Below, in pieces: positions 11,967 to 25,640 of a DNA stretch of 64,000 nt; position 1 is the first letter of the stretch; each line of letters begins with the position of its first letter. The notes beneath the pieces were generated by a model. That model was given only the letters and a program-made list of their open reading frames with translations. It was not told the origin of the DNA and made no database searches. Made by a program: the position numbers and the translations under genes. The stretch is from positions 24,712,391-24,776,390 of the forward strand of contig CM032126.1 in the NCBI GenBank assembly GCA_018894105.1. The letters run 5' to 3'. This DNA is from Jacaranda mimosifolia (lineage: Eukaryota; Streptophyta; Magnoliopsida; Lamiales; Bignoniaceae).

Positions 11967-13042
11967 ATTATTAATTGAGGTATTAGATTTAAATTAATTT
12001 ATTTTTCAGCAATTACTTGTATTATTAAATGATCTAGAATTGACACTCCTTTGGAGCTCTATCAGTCAGTTATCTGGATTCGTCAAATTGGATTGTGTAA
12101 AGGTAGGGTAAAAATATCCTTGCTTTGAATTATTTTTACCCACATCCATTCCTCTGTTATGATCATATTTTACCAATGGAGCCAACAAAAAATCGAAATC
12201 CTATTTTCCCAACAGTTGAACGGGTCCAGCACCACTCTTTCCAAGTAAGCCATATAAGTTGATTTGAATTTTGAACCAGAAAAGTAAAGTAGATAACTAC
12301 GAATACTCCAAAATAGAGGTAAACTAGAACAAGGTATCCTAATTCCTAGCCGCTGATGAGAAACCTAATTTTTTTCCCAATATTGCCTCCATCAAATACG
12401 TTTCTTGAAGATGGGTATGTTACTTATTGATTGAATATAATGATTCTAGTAACGTAGGCAATAACTATGGTTCAAATTTTACAACAGCAAACAGCAGCCA
12501 ACTTCTATAGTTACTTATGCAAACGAGGATCCATTGCAAGAAATATAGCAATGAACCAGCAAATAAGAATTAAAGCAATAGGAAAAGAGTGTTAAGAGAA
12601 ATAGAATGTCCTACATATGAGAAAAAAAAAGTAAAGAAATGGAGAAAGTTGAAACCATAAAACAATGTATTGGCTAGAATCACTTGTCAATTTCTTGTTC
12701 TTCAATGAAAAAATGTTACTACAGAGTACAGAACAAAAGAAAAGACCAAGGGATACAAAAAGTCATCAACCGCAAACATAGCCCTGCCTGACTGAGGCAG
12801 GTACACAAATTTTATGAAAGTCCCATGAGCATTATTACCAATTACCTGACATCAAAAAATCGACAAACCGAAAAAAAATATTTACTTTAGTTATTTAACA
12901 ATGAATTTCATCTACCTACTTGGCTCACACAAACACATGATACAATCATCTATCGGAAATACGTAATCCAGAGCTAACTACAGCTCCATCTTTTACAATC
13001 CTAGTATTTTCCAACGAACGAAAATTTCCTTGAGGGCTTCTT

Positions 13043-16000
13043 TTAAATGAGGCCTGAATAAGGATTGTAAGCTTGGACAGGCAAACCTGAGCCATAGGGC
13101 TGGCCACTGGCACCATACGGGCTTCCAAAAGGATTCGTCGGTTGCTGTGGACCCATCATCATCATTTGGGGCTGGGGCTGGGGCTGCGCCTGCGCCTGCG
13201 CCTGGAGCATTAATGTGTTTTGCTGGTTGTACATAGCTGCCATCTGCACAGAAGGTGGTGCAGCCACTGTGTTGGAGGCATAGAATGGATCATGTGCTAT
13301 TTGTGGCATGACGGAGTTGCCCACCGGAGCTTGTTGTTCCCATGGATTGTAACTTACGTTCTGCTTATTTCTTCTGATAGCATCATCATATAGGCTGTCT
13401 AGTGTAAGTTTGTCCAGCCCTCCAGCCTGTGTAAATACACGAGGAAAATAAAAAGAAACAAATGGGTTCATTATTCGTTCAGCAACTTGACTGTAAAAGT
13501 GTAAAACTTCCCAGCAAGATGATGAATGATACCAATTTACTAGCAGCAGCAGCATTCTCGTTGGAGCTTGGAGCAGTAACAAGTGCTAGTTCCCAGCCTG
13601 TAGTTCCGTTTGCTGGATTTGGTCCAGTGGGACCTGGTTGTTCAGTAACACCTACAATGGCGAAGAAGACTTCATGTATATCAAAATCATCCAAAAACTA
13701 GATGACGTCTAGGTGAAGTTCAATGAAGCATATGAAAATGACGTGCCCTTAACCCTGATCTTTGTTAATTTTCAGATTGCAGATTGAAACATCAAAACAT
13801 ATGCTAATCATTCTATCAAAATAGAACCGTTACTAGGTGCAAAACCCAAGCCACACATCACTAAATTCGAAAAAAAAAACTTACCAACAGGCACAATGGC
13901 TAAAGCCATAGCATTCTTCTCATCTAACTCTGATGCAGCAGGAGTAGGCTCATGCAGACCCTACATGCAGACACATGGCGCACAATGTTAAGATAGGAAA
14001 GCTGAAAGAACTTAATATTGGACTTGGAGATTCTGATCTAGTGAACAGTTACCAGCAAATCAGGTGGTGGTTGTGAAGCAGGAGTTTCCGCTTTGACAGG
14101 TTCGGGTTCGGGTTCGGGTTCGGGTGGAGGTGGAGGTGGCGTTGGTGGACACTCTTCCTTCACTTCAGGACCCTTTTTGTACTCTATTGCTAAGATTGCC
14201 TTGGGTTTATCATCAGCCTGTTTCAGTAAATATACATCATCTAGTCACTATAATAGCATTCAGTTGTATCAGCAGTATCTAAAGTTTCCTATAGCAAGAT
14301 AGCTTCCTGCCATACATTATGAACAAAGATGCATACTTCCACGAAATATTCCAAAAACTTATTCCCTGGGTGTATTATAATAACAAATTTGCATAGTCTA
14401 TATCAGCAGTGCGCCGATATTTCAGCTGTATCCCTAAATAAATTATCACAAGCATAGAAGAAAATGCTCCAATATATGACAAACAAGTTTGAGAGACCAG
14501 TACCAGATCTTTGCGAGCTGTAGAAACACGTGGTGCATCTCTTACATACTCTTCCATAGCTTGTATAAATGATGCAGGGGGCTTCAGAGTCATCAAATAA
14601 CAAAGAAATGAGCATATTGAAGGCAAGCTGAAGCAAAATACTTGCCCAAAACACCCAGAAGTCGAACCTGTTCAATCTTGATATATCGTTCTCCACGCCC
14701 AACATCAAGGTTTTTACATATTTCATAGAACTCCGACAATCTTTCAGCCTAGGGAATTGCAATAAAACAAGAGCGATTTCTTTAAGGAAAATGTTCCTTA
14801 AGACAAATTCTGAAACTAGTACTGCTACATATACAAAATATAATTTCTTTAGCGGCTATACCTGCTGGCCAGCTCTTCGATATATATCCAGAGCCTTGAT
14901 AGCATCATGCCTTTGCATCTCGAAGAACTGTAAGAAATGAAGACAATAAGTCTTTTGCTATCAGAATAAGAGATACTTGAGAGTAATTAGAAGTCTTCAA
15001 TTACCTTGTCAACCAAATTCACAGTACCATCACTTATTGCATTGTAAATTTTAATGCTTTCTGAAGCAACCTAGAAGAAGAAAGAGTAGAGGAATACATA
15101 AAATGAGAAAGACAATGTCCTAAATAAGCCACTTATATGAAGCAAATGTAAAACTTATGACTTGCTTACCATGGAAAGGGCCAACTGAATGATAAAATTA
15201 TGAATTGCTGCTCCTTGTGGCTGCATGTCCAAAATGTCAAGTTCAACTTGTTAGATAAAAGAGAGAAGCCAATGAGTAAGGTTATGGACCATTACTATCT
15301 AGTATTAATAAGACCACATTTAACAAATGATCCACCATTGTAGAATAGATCAAATACAGATACAACCTGACAGCCAAGCACACGGTGAAGCAGTTGTTGC
15401 AGCGCCGGTAAATGCTCAAGTAACTCCAGAGTGTCAAGATCTTTCGTTCTCTGCTTCAAAATTTGCATTTAGATGTAATGAAGAAAGAAAAGACAAATTA
15501 AATTAGAATGTCTATATTACAAATTTCTGCCAAAATTAAAAGGAGAATGTCTATATTACACAACAACAAGTGCAGTCTCAGACTGTAACACACTTAGGCT
15601 AAAATACTGATCAGGATCTCCAACTTCTCCCAATACAATGATGATTGTAGGATCAGCCACACACCCTTGTGCAAAAGCTATACCTTCTATAGAAATAGTA
15701 CAACTCAAATCTTTAAATCTTCACAGCAGCTCAAGGTCAACTAAAACTTGAAGACCAACTCCCTGGTCCTCTGCCAGAAGGGTGATTCCAGCCATACCAA
15801 GGCGAATAATTAATTTTTGTGGGAGTTAAAGTTGAGACCTTAACTATCCATTTTAAATATAGTCATCATCACTGAGCCTAAAGCTATAGCTTTTCGCAAA
15901 GGTAAAACTCATATGTTTACACCTTAACAACAGCCAAAACACCAGTCTGAAGAACAAATTTCGACTATGACTTGCAGACAATAACTGGGCCACCCTGTGA

Positions 16001-18367
16001 GGCCAATGTAGCCATTCCCACAAACAAAATCAATTATTAATAAATATGGAAAATTTGAGTCACAACTTACAAGTGAAGAAACCAAAACTCAACGGATGTA
16101 AAACCTAACTAGAGATAAAGTATCAAGAACGCAGAGTTTGCTAAGATGTAGACGCATTTGACCGTATGTTAAACCATCAACGACTGGTACATCCAGACAA
16201 ACAAATAAATTTTCACAGAGCAACTAGAAATTTAATTGCTCCAGACGGATTTGCACATGGTACTTCAAGCCGCACTCACTAAAATGAAGTAACAGAGATA
16301 TAAACAATAGCCTGTGTCCATATGAACATGATAGCATACATCGTCTAATAAACAATCGACGAATTTAGAAAAGAAATTTCTAGAAAGGAAGAAATAAAGT
16401 ATAAACAGGTATTGTATAAACAGGTATTATATAAAAGAGATCATACCAGACGTTCTGTCTCTATGTCATACTTCAACACTCTGAAACATTCCAACCTCTC
16501 CTCCAAAAATAATGTGTAAGACCGCACCCAAGCAGAATAATCCCAGGCTGGCCAACAGATCAGAGTGCAATTTATTACTGAATAATTAATTTCTGTAACC
16601 TTTAATGGACTACTAAAAGAAAATAAAAACTATACCATTAGGACTGGAGTCATCCTTGAAATGGGCTAGGTTAAGCATATGGCTTCTGCTCCTGCCATAA
16701 TTGAGAATTTCTTCCTGGAATGTGGGGTCCACTTCTCTTAATGCACGATGTATAACAATCAAAGTTTTCAAGGCAACCTGTAAAGCGAGAATAAGTCACG
16801 TACAAGGATCAAAAACTAGGCAGTATATTTCTCATGACAAATCACAAGCCTCACAGAATGAATCAACTTGCAGTATTACAGTGCTATCATGGTCTTCAAA
16901 CCAGAATCACCAATACCAAGACAGGTATTAAAATGTTCAAGGGGCAAAAAGGAAGTATTGAGCGTAAGCAGAAAGGGACTCTCTTCTCTCTCAATAAGAG
17001 CAGACAGCACTTGTAAATGTGTACATCAAAACATGGATACACACAAAGGTAATTAGTGGTATACTCAAAGGCTAATGCATAACATTAGTGCTTTACACAA
17101 GGCCAAGTTCAAAGTAGACCAAAATCATCAAAAGTAGATATCCACTCCATACTTTGCTGTCACTATAAAGGTCATCTAAGTATTGGAATCAGTGATGAAA
17201 ACATAAAATTCTGAAATTTCACAAATCAGCTTGTTGCCAAAGGAAAACGAGGAAAGGAATTTAAGAATTCAGAATATGTACAGGTGCCCTTACGAGCCTA
17301 TAGCAGCAACATATGCATATTTGTCTGTGGGGAGAGAGAGAGAGAGACCCTTGTTTGGGGATTGGGATAGGGGAAATGGATGAAGGTCAGATAAGGCATA
17401 AGTTTGTACGCATCAATTTTTCCAATCTTGCCCAAATATTTCTTTTTCTCTTTTTCTGGTGAAGGAAATGTTTTCTTTCTTAAAAAGAATTAAACAGTTC
17501 TTATTGATTTCAACTTTCGGATTTTTCTTTTCTTGTATTTTTTGTTTCCCTGCCTGTTTCGCTATATGCCTATCAATTTTAACTTAACATCAGACATATT
17601 TTTCATTCAACAGCCAAAGTTCAGTGATAGAATTCGATGCTGAATTAAATTTTGTGATGTTAAAGAAAAATGGGGAAGCATGAAGGCCCCAGGAAGGACC
17701 TATTTTGTGATGTTAAATCATTGTAATGCATTATTTGTATCATAGATTTTATCAGAAAATGCCAACTGAAAACATGCCTATTACTATTTGAATAGATCCA
17801 AGAAAACTAAACAATATTTCATCTGGCCAGTTTAACTATCAACCATTAGACTTATCCATGACATCAGTATCATGTAGATTGTCAACATGTCACGATCACA
17901 TACCGCCCAATTATGAGTCTTTGACAATCTTCGAGCAAGAGCATGTATGCAGTAGGCAACATCAGCTCGAGGCCTGGTGGCCGATATAGCAGCAAAGACA
18001 GCTGGAAGTCAGATTGCACATTCGGTAAAAGATGTCTTCTTTCAAGGGCTATGCATAATAAGATTATCTAAAAAAGATGAAAATAGGTATATTAGATTTG
18101 ATGAAACTCACCTCTAATGTGCCTCTCTTTAGCTGGCCGTTCGACGTGATTTGTTGCCTTAACAATGGCAATGTCTAATTCCTGTTGAAGAAAAAACCCA
18201 ATTAAAATCAGACACCAACGGAAAATAAAATGTAACTTCCAAGTTTTGTGATAAGAACTTAATTATACCTTGTAATCACTGTTTATTTTTGCCAAACTAA
18301 CAGTGGTAGTGTCCTTCAGAGCACCAAGTGTTTTTCTTAAACTGTTCTGCGTTCCCCCACCTGACAT
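13043..18367 (-). CDS. ANTH-domain clathrin assembly protein (AP180/CALM family, At5g35200-like)
   Basis: Complete gene, 15 coding exons: 18269-18367, 18112-18181, 17904-18001, 16636-16777, 16447-16547, 15367-15450, 15170-15220, 15005-15070, 14862-14927, 14668-14748, 14504-14581, 14053-14217, 13885-13960, 13533-13651, 13043-13426. All introns are GT-AG, and the exons join to 1,680 nt (559 aa plus TAA). The protein starts [19 protein letters not shown]. Residues ~30-285 form the ANTH domain; K41 with KERH at 51-54 is the K-X9-K-X-(K/R)-(H/Y) PtdIns(4,5)P2-binding site. A disordered tail follows, with a P-E repeat in exon 12, one DPF (adaptor-binding) and one NPF (EH-binding) motif, QA repeats and C-terminal YNPYSGLI. 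Family role: an endocytic adaptor linking PIP2 membranes, clathrin and cargo SNAREs. Exon calls are by eye but the frame is unbroken throughout. Confidence 0.95.
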
Positions 18368-19300
18368 CCTCTTTCAAAATTCTACAAAAAGATCTAACAA
18401 ACTAGTAAACATCATTGCTTACTTCATTAAATGTATATCAGCATATGATTAACAATAATTTACCATAAAAAAACTATAATAAAGAATCTCATTCTACCAC
18501 GTCCATAATAAGTACTTCCCAAATGGCAAAGAGCAATACAATGGGAATCTACAGAATAACACAAAGTTCGCCAGATTCAAACAACTAAAAATCCAAAAAA
18601 TGAACAGGAGATGAAGTGAAAAATGGAAAAAATAAAATAATAGAACAAAAATTGAAGTAAAGAAACTTTTAACCACTGATAGGAAAACACGATATCTGTC
18701 CCTACTGCATTTGATTACCCAATAAGAGTCCAACAAATCCTGCTAAGTCGAAGCCAATAAGTAGAAGCATAAACCCTAATCAAAATCAAGAACCCAGCTC
18801 CTAAATGACGTCACAATTAAAGCAAAGCTGATTGATCATTATGCAAGTGCCTTTACATACATGGATTCAGTCTCTACACAAAATTCAAACCCCACCAGCA
18901 TATCAAAGCAGCGTACATACACAAAAAGCAGCCAAATTTCAAACTATAACAACAACAACTAAACGTCCCATATGAAGTTCAGAAGAAATCAAGGCCAGAA
19001 AGCATCTTTACACAAAAAAACACACAGTTCAACATATAGCAGAGAACCCACCAAAATTATGCAAAAATAAATCGCCAAGAATCAAAGTGAACACTGATTC
19101 AACAAAAACCCGAAAGATCTAAACAAAGATCAGTGTCTTCCATAAACACCCACCCTTTCGAGCTCAATCTTTCACACCCCAACAAAGAAAAGCAATGAAT
19201 GTCTGAATAACAGAGAGCTAAATAGAGATCAAGTAAAGATGAAAAGTCTGATCTTTAGCTTAGAAATGAGGTATACAAAGAGAAAGTGTGGGGGAGAGGG
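18368..19300 (-). promoter_or_regulatory. 5' UTR and putative 5' leader intron / promoter region of clathrin assembly gene
   Basis: Directly upstream of the start codon the minus strand reads tttttgtag followed by AATTTTGAAAGAGG and ATG, a plausible acceptor of a 5'-UTR intron near 18,383. A pyrimidine-rich, UTR-like first exon may lie around 19,070-19,240. No TATA box was assigned. The small ORFs here (18,494-18,736 minus; 19,239-19,508 plus) have no domain and are not called as genes. Confidence 0.4.
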
Positions 19301-20015
19301 TCTTTTTCTTTGTGGGTTGTCTCTAGAGAAGAAGAATAGTCTTCGAAAACTATATTACGAATTTGTTCTGGTTGGCCGTCGGCGTCATTATTTTTACTTT
19401 TTTAATGCATATGGCCTCCCACAGTACGATACAACGATACATACAGCGATAATGTACACTCAGAGTATGTACAATATTATATACATAAAAAAGAATACAC
19501 TTATTTGACAATTCTTCTATTTGTACAGCTTCCATATTCTCTCTTCTATCAAAAAAAAAAAAAGCTTCCATATTCTCTCTGTTTCTACTGTCTATTGCCC
19601 TTTTTCTTATTTATTTTTTTCATCTATCCCGTTCTTACTTTGTGTTTGATTCCCTATTCATTTTGTATTTTATCTCTTATCCAACTCTTATTTCAATATG
19701 TGGTATGTTAAATATATCTAATTTTCTATCAATTATTTTTATAAAAAAATATTTAATACACATATCATATATCCATATATGAAACACAAATTAAATTAAA
19801 GGATCTCAACCAGAATTCTAAATCAGCCCTCTTTGCCAAAAAGAAATGCATTTTGATGTTTACATTTTCTTGGACTTCACTCCTAAGAATAATTGCAATC
19901 AACTTTTGGCAGTTTCTATATTTTAGAGTGAAAATTTATGAGTTATCGAGACAGTTTGGGTATGTTTTTGTTTTTTTATATTTTATTATCAATTTTGTTC
20001 AAAGTTGAAGAGTTA

Positions 20016-20378
20016 GGGGTCATTTGGTTTTCTTTTTTGGAGGTATTTTAATTTTTTGGTGAAAGAAATAGTAAAAAGTTAGTTATAAATGTGTTTTTGA
20101 AAATAAAATGTTGTTTGGAAGTTTTGTTTAAAATGTAATAATTATATAGGATTGAAAATGAGTTGTATTTGAAAAATATAGTGTTTTGTATTAAAAATCG
20201 TGCAAATATAACTAGAAGAAAATAAAAAGTGAAAATGAAAAGAGAGTGTAATAGTGTGTTTGGAAAAATGTGCTGAAAATGAAAATATATGTGAAAATAG
20301 GGGGAAAGTTGATATCTTTTTATTTTCATTTTCAAGAGAAAATGAAAAGGAGTTTTGAAAACAAAACCAAACGGGCAC
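20016..20378. mobile_element. MITE, PIF/Harbinger (Tourist-like) type
   Basis: A 363-bp AT-rich element with ends related to GGGGTCATTTGGTTT and, inverted, GTGCCCGTTTGGTTT. It is flanked by tta on the left and ttg on the right, so one base of the expected 3-bp duplication may have mutated. It shares its ends and its gaaaatgaaa-rich interior with two better preserved copies at 46,807 and 55,385. No coding capacity. Confidence 0.6.
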
Positions 20379-21554
20379 TTGGTTATATCTTGAAAATAAA
20401 AATGAGATTATATTTGGATGTTTTATTTAAAAACAATGATTAGGATGGGTATAAAGTTGAAATTTAGATATTTATATTGTCTTATGTTTAAAAACTTCAT
20501 ATTTTTAAATATATGTATATTTTATTCATTTTGAAACAATATTAAGTAGTTTATGGCACATTGAATTTAAATTTGATTGATATGACAATATAGATGATAG
20601 AATAAATTTCGGAGAAATTAAAAATAAAAATAAAAAATATTTTCAGCAAAAATGTGTATAAGTTATCCAACAATGAAGAATATGAAAAAAGGAGGCTTTG
20701 AAAATAAATAAGAATGGGCTCCTAAAATGTTAAGAAATAAACACAAAGAAAATAAAATTTTAAAATTAGTAATAATATTAATTAGTATAGTGTGAAAAAA
20801 GAAAACCTCTCTTTGTTTTTGGAAGGAGAAAAAAAAAAAAGGAAGGAGTTAAAGCTTTTAGTTCCTATAGCTCCTTACATATCATATCCTCTATTGAAAA
20901 AGTAATACTATTTTACACAGATACTATTTGTAGGCTCAACAATAACAAAAAAACAATTATTAAAGGACAAGTTTTATGACCTTCTATGCTTACAATCTTA
21001 AGGATACTTCCAAAGTTTTAAATTTAGTTTTGCAAAATATTATAAAATTACTGCTTTGGTAATTGAAATATTTCGTAGTAATATATTTGTCGCATAGTTT
21101 GTATGTGGAGGAATATGAAATTTTAGAAATAAAGTTATATAATATATAAATTAATATATCATGTCAATATAATAGTATTTAAATTCCAAATTTGAATCCT
21201 TTATTAATTTATTTATTTTTTTGTTATATTTTTTTTATATCAGAAATAAATATCAAAAAAATTTAAGTAAATATTTAGTTATGAATGGCATGCATTGATG
21301 CATTTCAAATCCTTATTTCTAATGCTATTGTGAAAAAAAGAAAATCAATATAATAGAAGAGGTAATATGTATATATATATATATGGAATTAAATCAAATA
21401 AATATATATATCATTTATTTCCACCAAATACCGAACAAACTAATTAGTCAGGTTAAATATTTATTTACCAAAATATTTTGAAAAGTATGGTATGATTTTT
21501 CTTGGTTTTGCCGAAACTTAGAAAAATATAAATATATATTGAAGAAACTGCAGC
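20379..21554. other. AT-rich spacer, no gene
   Basis: Low-complexity A/T-rich DNA with short poly-A and AT runs. Nothing gene-like is seen on either strand. Confidence 0.5.
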
Positions 21555-21563
21555 TTAGTTTAT
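21555..21563. repeat. left 9-bp target-site duplication of MULE-like element
   Basis: ttagtttat, repeated exactly at 26,334-26,342 directly outside the opposite element end. Confidence 0.75.
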
Positions 21564-22099
21564 GGGGCACTTACTAAAAAGTACCAAAATCATTTTTCAA
21601 ATTCATGTTCAGTCCCCATTTGAATTTTTATAGAATGAACTCCCTAATTTTGTTAAAATTTTAGAGATAAACTCCCTATCCACTTGATTTAGCAAAAATA
21701 CCCTTAAGTATAATATTTTTCATTCATTTTCTTCACTTCTTTTCTATCTATACAACCAAACACCATTTATCTCCATTACCAAACACTAAACCCTACCTTA
21801 ATTTTTCATTATCAGAAATAGGAAAGAAAAAAAAAAAAAAAGTCAAAGAAGCAAATTGAGTTTGACTGCGCGAACAAGGAGCCAGACGGCGCCACCACCA
21901 CTAGCGCGACCACCGCATTTCCGCCTTCTTAGTTTAGTTTCATCATTTTTAGGTTATTTTCTCAGTTTATTTTCGTTCTTCTCAGTTTATTGTTTCAGTT
22001 TATTACCAAGTCATTCTCTTCATTTTGTATTTTTTTCTTAATCAAAAGAGTATTTGCCGAAGATGTGGGTATGAAGAAGGAGACGAATTTTGAAGAACT

Positions 22100-22615
22100 T
22101 TGGACTGTATCATTTGTATTGGAATTGTAGTATTATATAATCTGTTTATGCAAAGTACATTTTATAAAAAATTGTAGTATAAAACATTCAACCTTTCAGT
22201 ATATTTTAAAAAAAATTGTAGTATATAATTTGTTTATGTAAAATACATTTTACAAGCAATTGTAATACAAAATATTCAACCTTTCAGTACACATTATTTG
22301 AAAGTGGTAATATATAATCTGTTTATCTAAAGTATATTTTACAAGCAATTGCAGTACAAAACATTCAACCTTTCAATACACATTATCTAAAAGTGGTAGT
22401 ATATAATCTGTTTATGTAAAGTACATTTTTCAAACAATTGAAGTACAAAACATTCAACCTTTCAGTATACATTACTAGTATAAAATCTGTTTATATATAG
22501 TACATTTTACAAGCAATTGTAGTATAAAACATTCAACCTTTCAATACACATTATTAGCATATAATCTGTTTATGTAAAGTACATTTTACAAGGAATTGTA
22601 GCGCAAAACATTCAA
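22100..22615 (+). repeat. tandem array A, ~6 copies, period ~78-90 bp
   Basis: The marker attcaacctttcagta or a close variant recurs at about 22,186, 22,273, 22,363, 22,452, 22,531 and 22,609. Each unit also contains a tataatctgtttatgtaaag block and a tacattttacaagcaattg block. The array is in reverse orientation to the one at 24,480-25,640. Confidence 0.9.
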
Positions 22616-24470
22616 GTTTTATACTTCAACCTAAAATTGTACTTCATTTTACTTAAAACTGCACTCTATTATTTAAGTTTTATACTTCAAGTGTTCTACT
22701 AATTAATTATCCAAAATTGTACATCAATTACTAGCATCTTATACTTCAAGTGTTCTGGAATTGTACTTCTTTTTATATAAAATTGTACTTCGTTTATCTG
22801 AAATTATACTTCATTTTATACTTCATTTTACATAAAATTGTACTCTATTATAGAATTTCTATACTTTAAGGGTTTTATTTATTAATTATCCAAAATTGTA
22901 CTGCAATTACTAGATTTTTATTCTTCAAGTGTTCTAAAATTGTACTTCATTGCCTAAATTTATACTTTATTTTACATAAAATTGTACTCTATTATTTAAG
23001 TTTTATACTTCAAGGGTTCTACTAATTGATTATCCAAAATTATACTGCAATTGCTGGCGTCTTATACTTGAAGTATTTTGAAATTGTACTTCATTTTTTA
23101 TAAAATCGTACTTCGTTTTATCTGAAATTGCACTTCATTTTATACTTCATTTTACCTAAAATTGTATTATATTATTGAAGTTTTATACTTCAAGTGTTAT
23201 ATTTGTTTATTTAGCATGAAAATGTAGCATGTGCATGTTGTCCAAGATATAAGTGTTTTTGTACTTCAATAAGGGAGATTTATACTTGATTTCGGGACAT
23301 ATGTACTTCATTGCGACAATTATGTACTAGATTTAGAGTGAAAATGTAGCATGTGCATGTTGTTCGAGAGGATGAACAAATGCGTGAGATATTACTTCAA
23401 TAAGGGAGATTTTATACAAAGTGTACTTCAATATAACACAATATATACTTCGTTTGTTCTATATTTGTACTTCATTTATACTGAAAATATACTACAAGAG
23501 CATTAACAAATGCGTGAGATATTACTTCAATAAGAGAGATTTATACTTGATTTCAGGACAAATGATAGTCTCAGAATATTGTATTTGACCCTCACTACAA
23601 TTATTAGAGACTAATTATTCAATTGCATAAAGTGTACTTCAACATAACACCATATATACTTCATTTGTTCTGTATTTGTACTTCATTTATACTGAAAATA
23701 TACTACCAGAGCATGAACAAATGCATGACATATTACTTCAATAAGGGAGATTTATACTTGATTTCAAGACATATGTACTTCATTGCGGCAATTATGAACT
23801 TGATTTCTTGTTTTTTGTACTAATAGTGATGAACTTGAATTTTGTTCCATGATTTGCCTTTTATTTCTTGGTAATTAACAACCAAAACTCTAAAAATATG
23901 TGTAATATTTAGTATGGTGTGAATAAAATAATTTTAAAGTATTAAAATGATAACCACTAGTGTTCAACGAATCAGAGTTATCATTCGCAGTATCCAAAGT
24001 ATACTTATGCATTGAAAGTTGTAAACACATGAGCATTTGACAATCATATTCATCCTATCACCACTACAAATATGTACTTCACCTGATTCGATAGTCTCAA
24101 AATATTGTACTTGACCCTCATTACAATTATTAGAGACTAATTATTCAATTGCATAAAGTGTACTTCAACATAACACCATATATACTTCGTTTGTTCTATA
24201 TTTGTACTTGATTTCCCACATATTGTACTGAACCTTGCTACAATATTTTACTTTAATTGAATGGTACTTCAACATAACACCATATCCATGTATATATAAA
24301 AAGGAGTCTTCTTCAATGCATCAAAATGTTTTAACCTCATCTTGGATTTCACATGCTCCAATTTAGTTTGAAATTTTTAGTGGAGCAACGATAGCAGACC
24401 TCATTATTTCTTGCCTTTACTGCAATCATATAAAGAAAAATTATTATATAAACAGATTATATACTATTAC
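22616..24470. repeat. TGTACTTCA-rich middle section with longer direct repeats
   Basis: Dozens of short variants of aattgtacttcatttta and tatacttcaagtgttct occur. A longer block, running from atgcgtgagatattacttca through aataagggagatttatac and into gtacttca/atataacac, is present at about 23,380, 23,510 and 23,725, and partly again near 24,160. No coding potential beyond the chance 66-codon ORF at 23,623. Confidence 0.8.
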
Positions 24471-24479
24471 TTTCAGATA

Positions 24480-25640
24480 ATGTGTATTGAAATTTTGAAT
24501 ATTTTGTACTACAGTTACTTCTAAAATGTACTTCAAATATTCATATTATGTACTTAATGTGTACTGAAAGGTTGAATATTTTGTACTACAGTTGCTTCTA
24601 AAATGTACTTTAGATACTCAGATTATGTACTACCACTTTTCAGATAACGTGTACTGAAAACTTGAATATTTTGTACTACAGTTGTTTCTAAAATGTACTG
24701 CAGATATATAGATTATATACTACACTTTCAGTTAATGTATACTGCAAGCTTGAATGATTTTGTGCTACAGATGTTTCTAAAATGTACTGTATGTACACAG
24801 TTATATACTATAATTTCATTTAATCTGCAGGTTTGAATGTTTTGTATTACAAATGCTTCTAAAATTTACTGCAGTTACACATATTATATACTATAATTTC
24901 AGTTAATCTGCAGGTTTGAATATTTTTGTACTACAGATGCTTCTAGAATATACTGCAGATACACAGATTATATACTACACTTTCAGTTAATGTATACTAC
25001 AGGCTTGAATGTTTTTGTATTACAGATGCTTCTAAAATGTACTGCATGTACACGGATTATATGTTACACTTTCAGTTAGTGTATACTGCAGGCTTAAATA
25101 ATTTGTATTACAGTTGCTTCTAAAATATACTGCAAATACACAGATTATATACTACACTTTCAGTTAATCTATATTGCAGGCTTGAATGATTTTGTACTAC
25201 AAATGCTTCTAAAATGTACTGCATGTACACAGATTATATATTATAATTTTATTTAATCTACATGCTTGAATGTTTTGTACTACAAATGCTTCTAAAATGT
25301 ACTGCAGTTACATATATTATATACTGCATTTTCAATTAATGTATATTGTAGGCTTGAATATTTTTATACTACAGATGCTTCTAAAATGTACTGTATGTAC
25401 ACATATTATATACTATAATATCATTTAATCTGCAGGCTTGAATGCTTTGTACTACAAATGCTTCTAAAATGTACTGCAGTTACATAGATTATATATTACA
25501 TTTTTGCCTAATGTGTACTGCAAGATTGATTGTTTATACTATATTTATTTCTAAAATGTACTACAGTTACATATATTATATACTACATTTTTGCCTAATG
25601 TGTACTGCAAGCTTGAATATTTTGTACTACAGATAATATA
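24480..25640 (-). repeat. tandem array B, ~13 copies, period ~82-91 bp, inverted relative to array A
   Basis: The marker gcttgaatnttttgtact recurs at about 24,497, 24,573, 24,664, 24,752, 24,834, 24,918, 25,007, 25,096, 25,183, 25,268, 25,357, 25,439, 25,527 and 25,614, followed in each unit by acagatgcttctaaaatgta. The early copies read gtactgaaaggttgaat, the exact reverse complement of the array A marker attcaacctttcagtac, so the two arrays form a large imperfect inverted repeat. Confidence 0.9.

Larger units (their letters stand above)
9535..13042. other. gene-free stretch with repeat copies; 3' flank of clathrin assembly gene
   Basis: No gene is seen. The stretch holds a tandem duplication near 10,061-10,291, a (TA)n run at 10,818-10,842, and three direct copies of a TE-end-like motif (11,020-11,966). 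About 12,650-13,042 is probably the 3' untranslated region and flank of the minus-strand clathrin assembly gene; no poly(A) signal was assigned with confidence. Confidence 0.5.

Noticed and set aside
22100..25640. Tandem arrays considered as a CRISPR array or centromeric satellite
   Set aside because: Units are contiguous without unique spacers, so not CRISPR; the arrays are only ~0.5 and ~1.2 kb and enclosed by transposon-like ends, so not a centromere.
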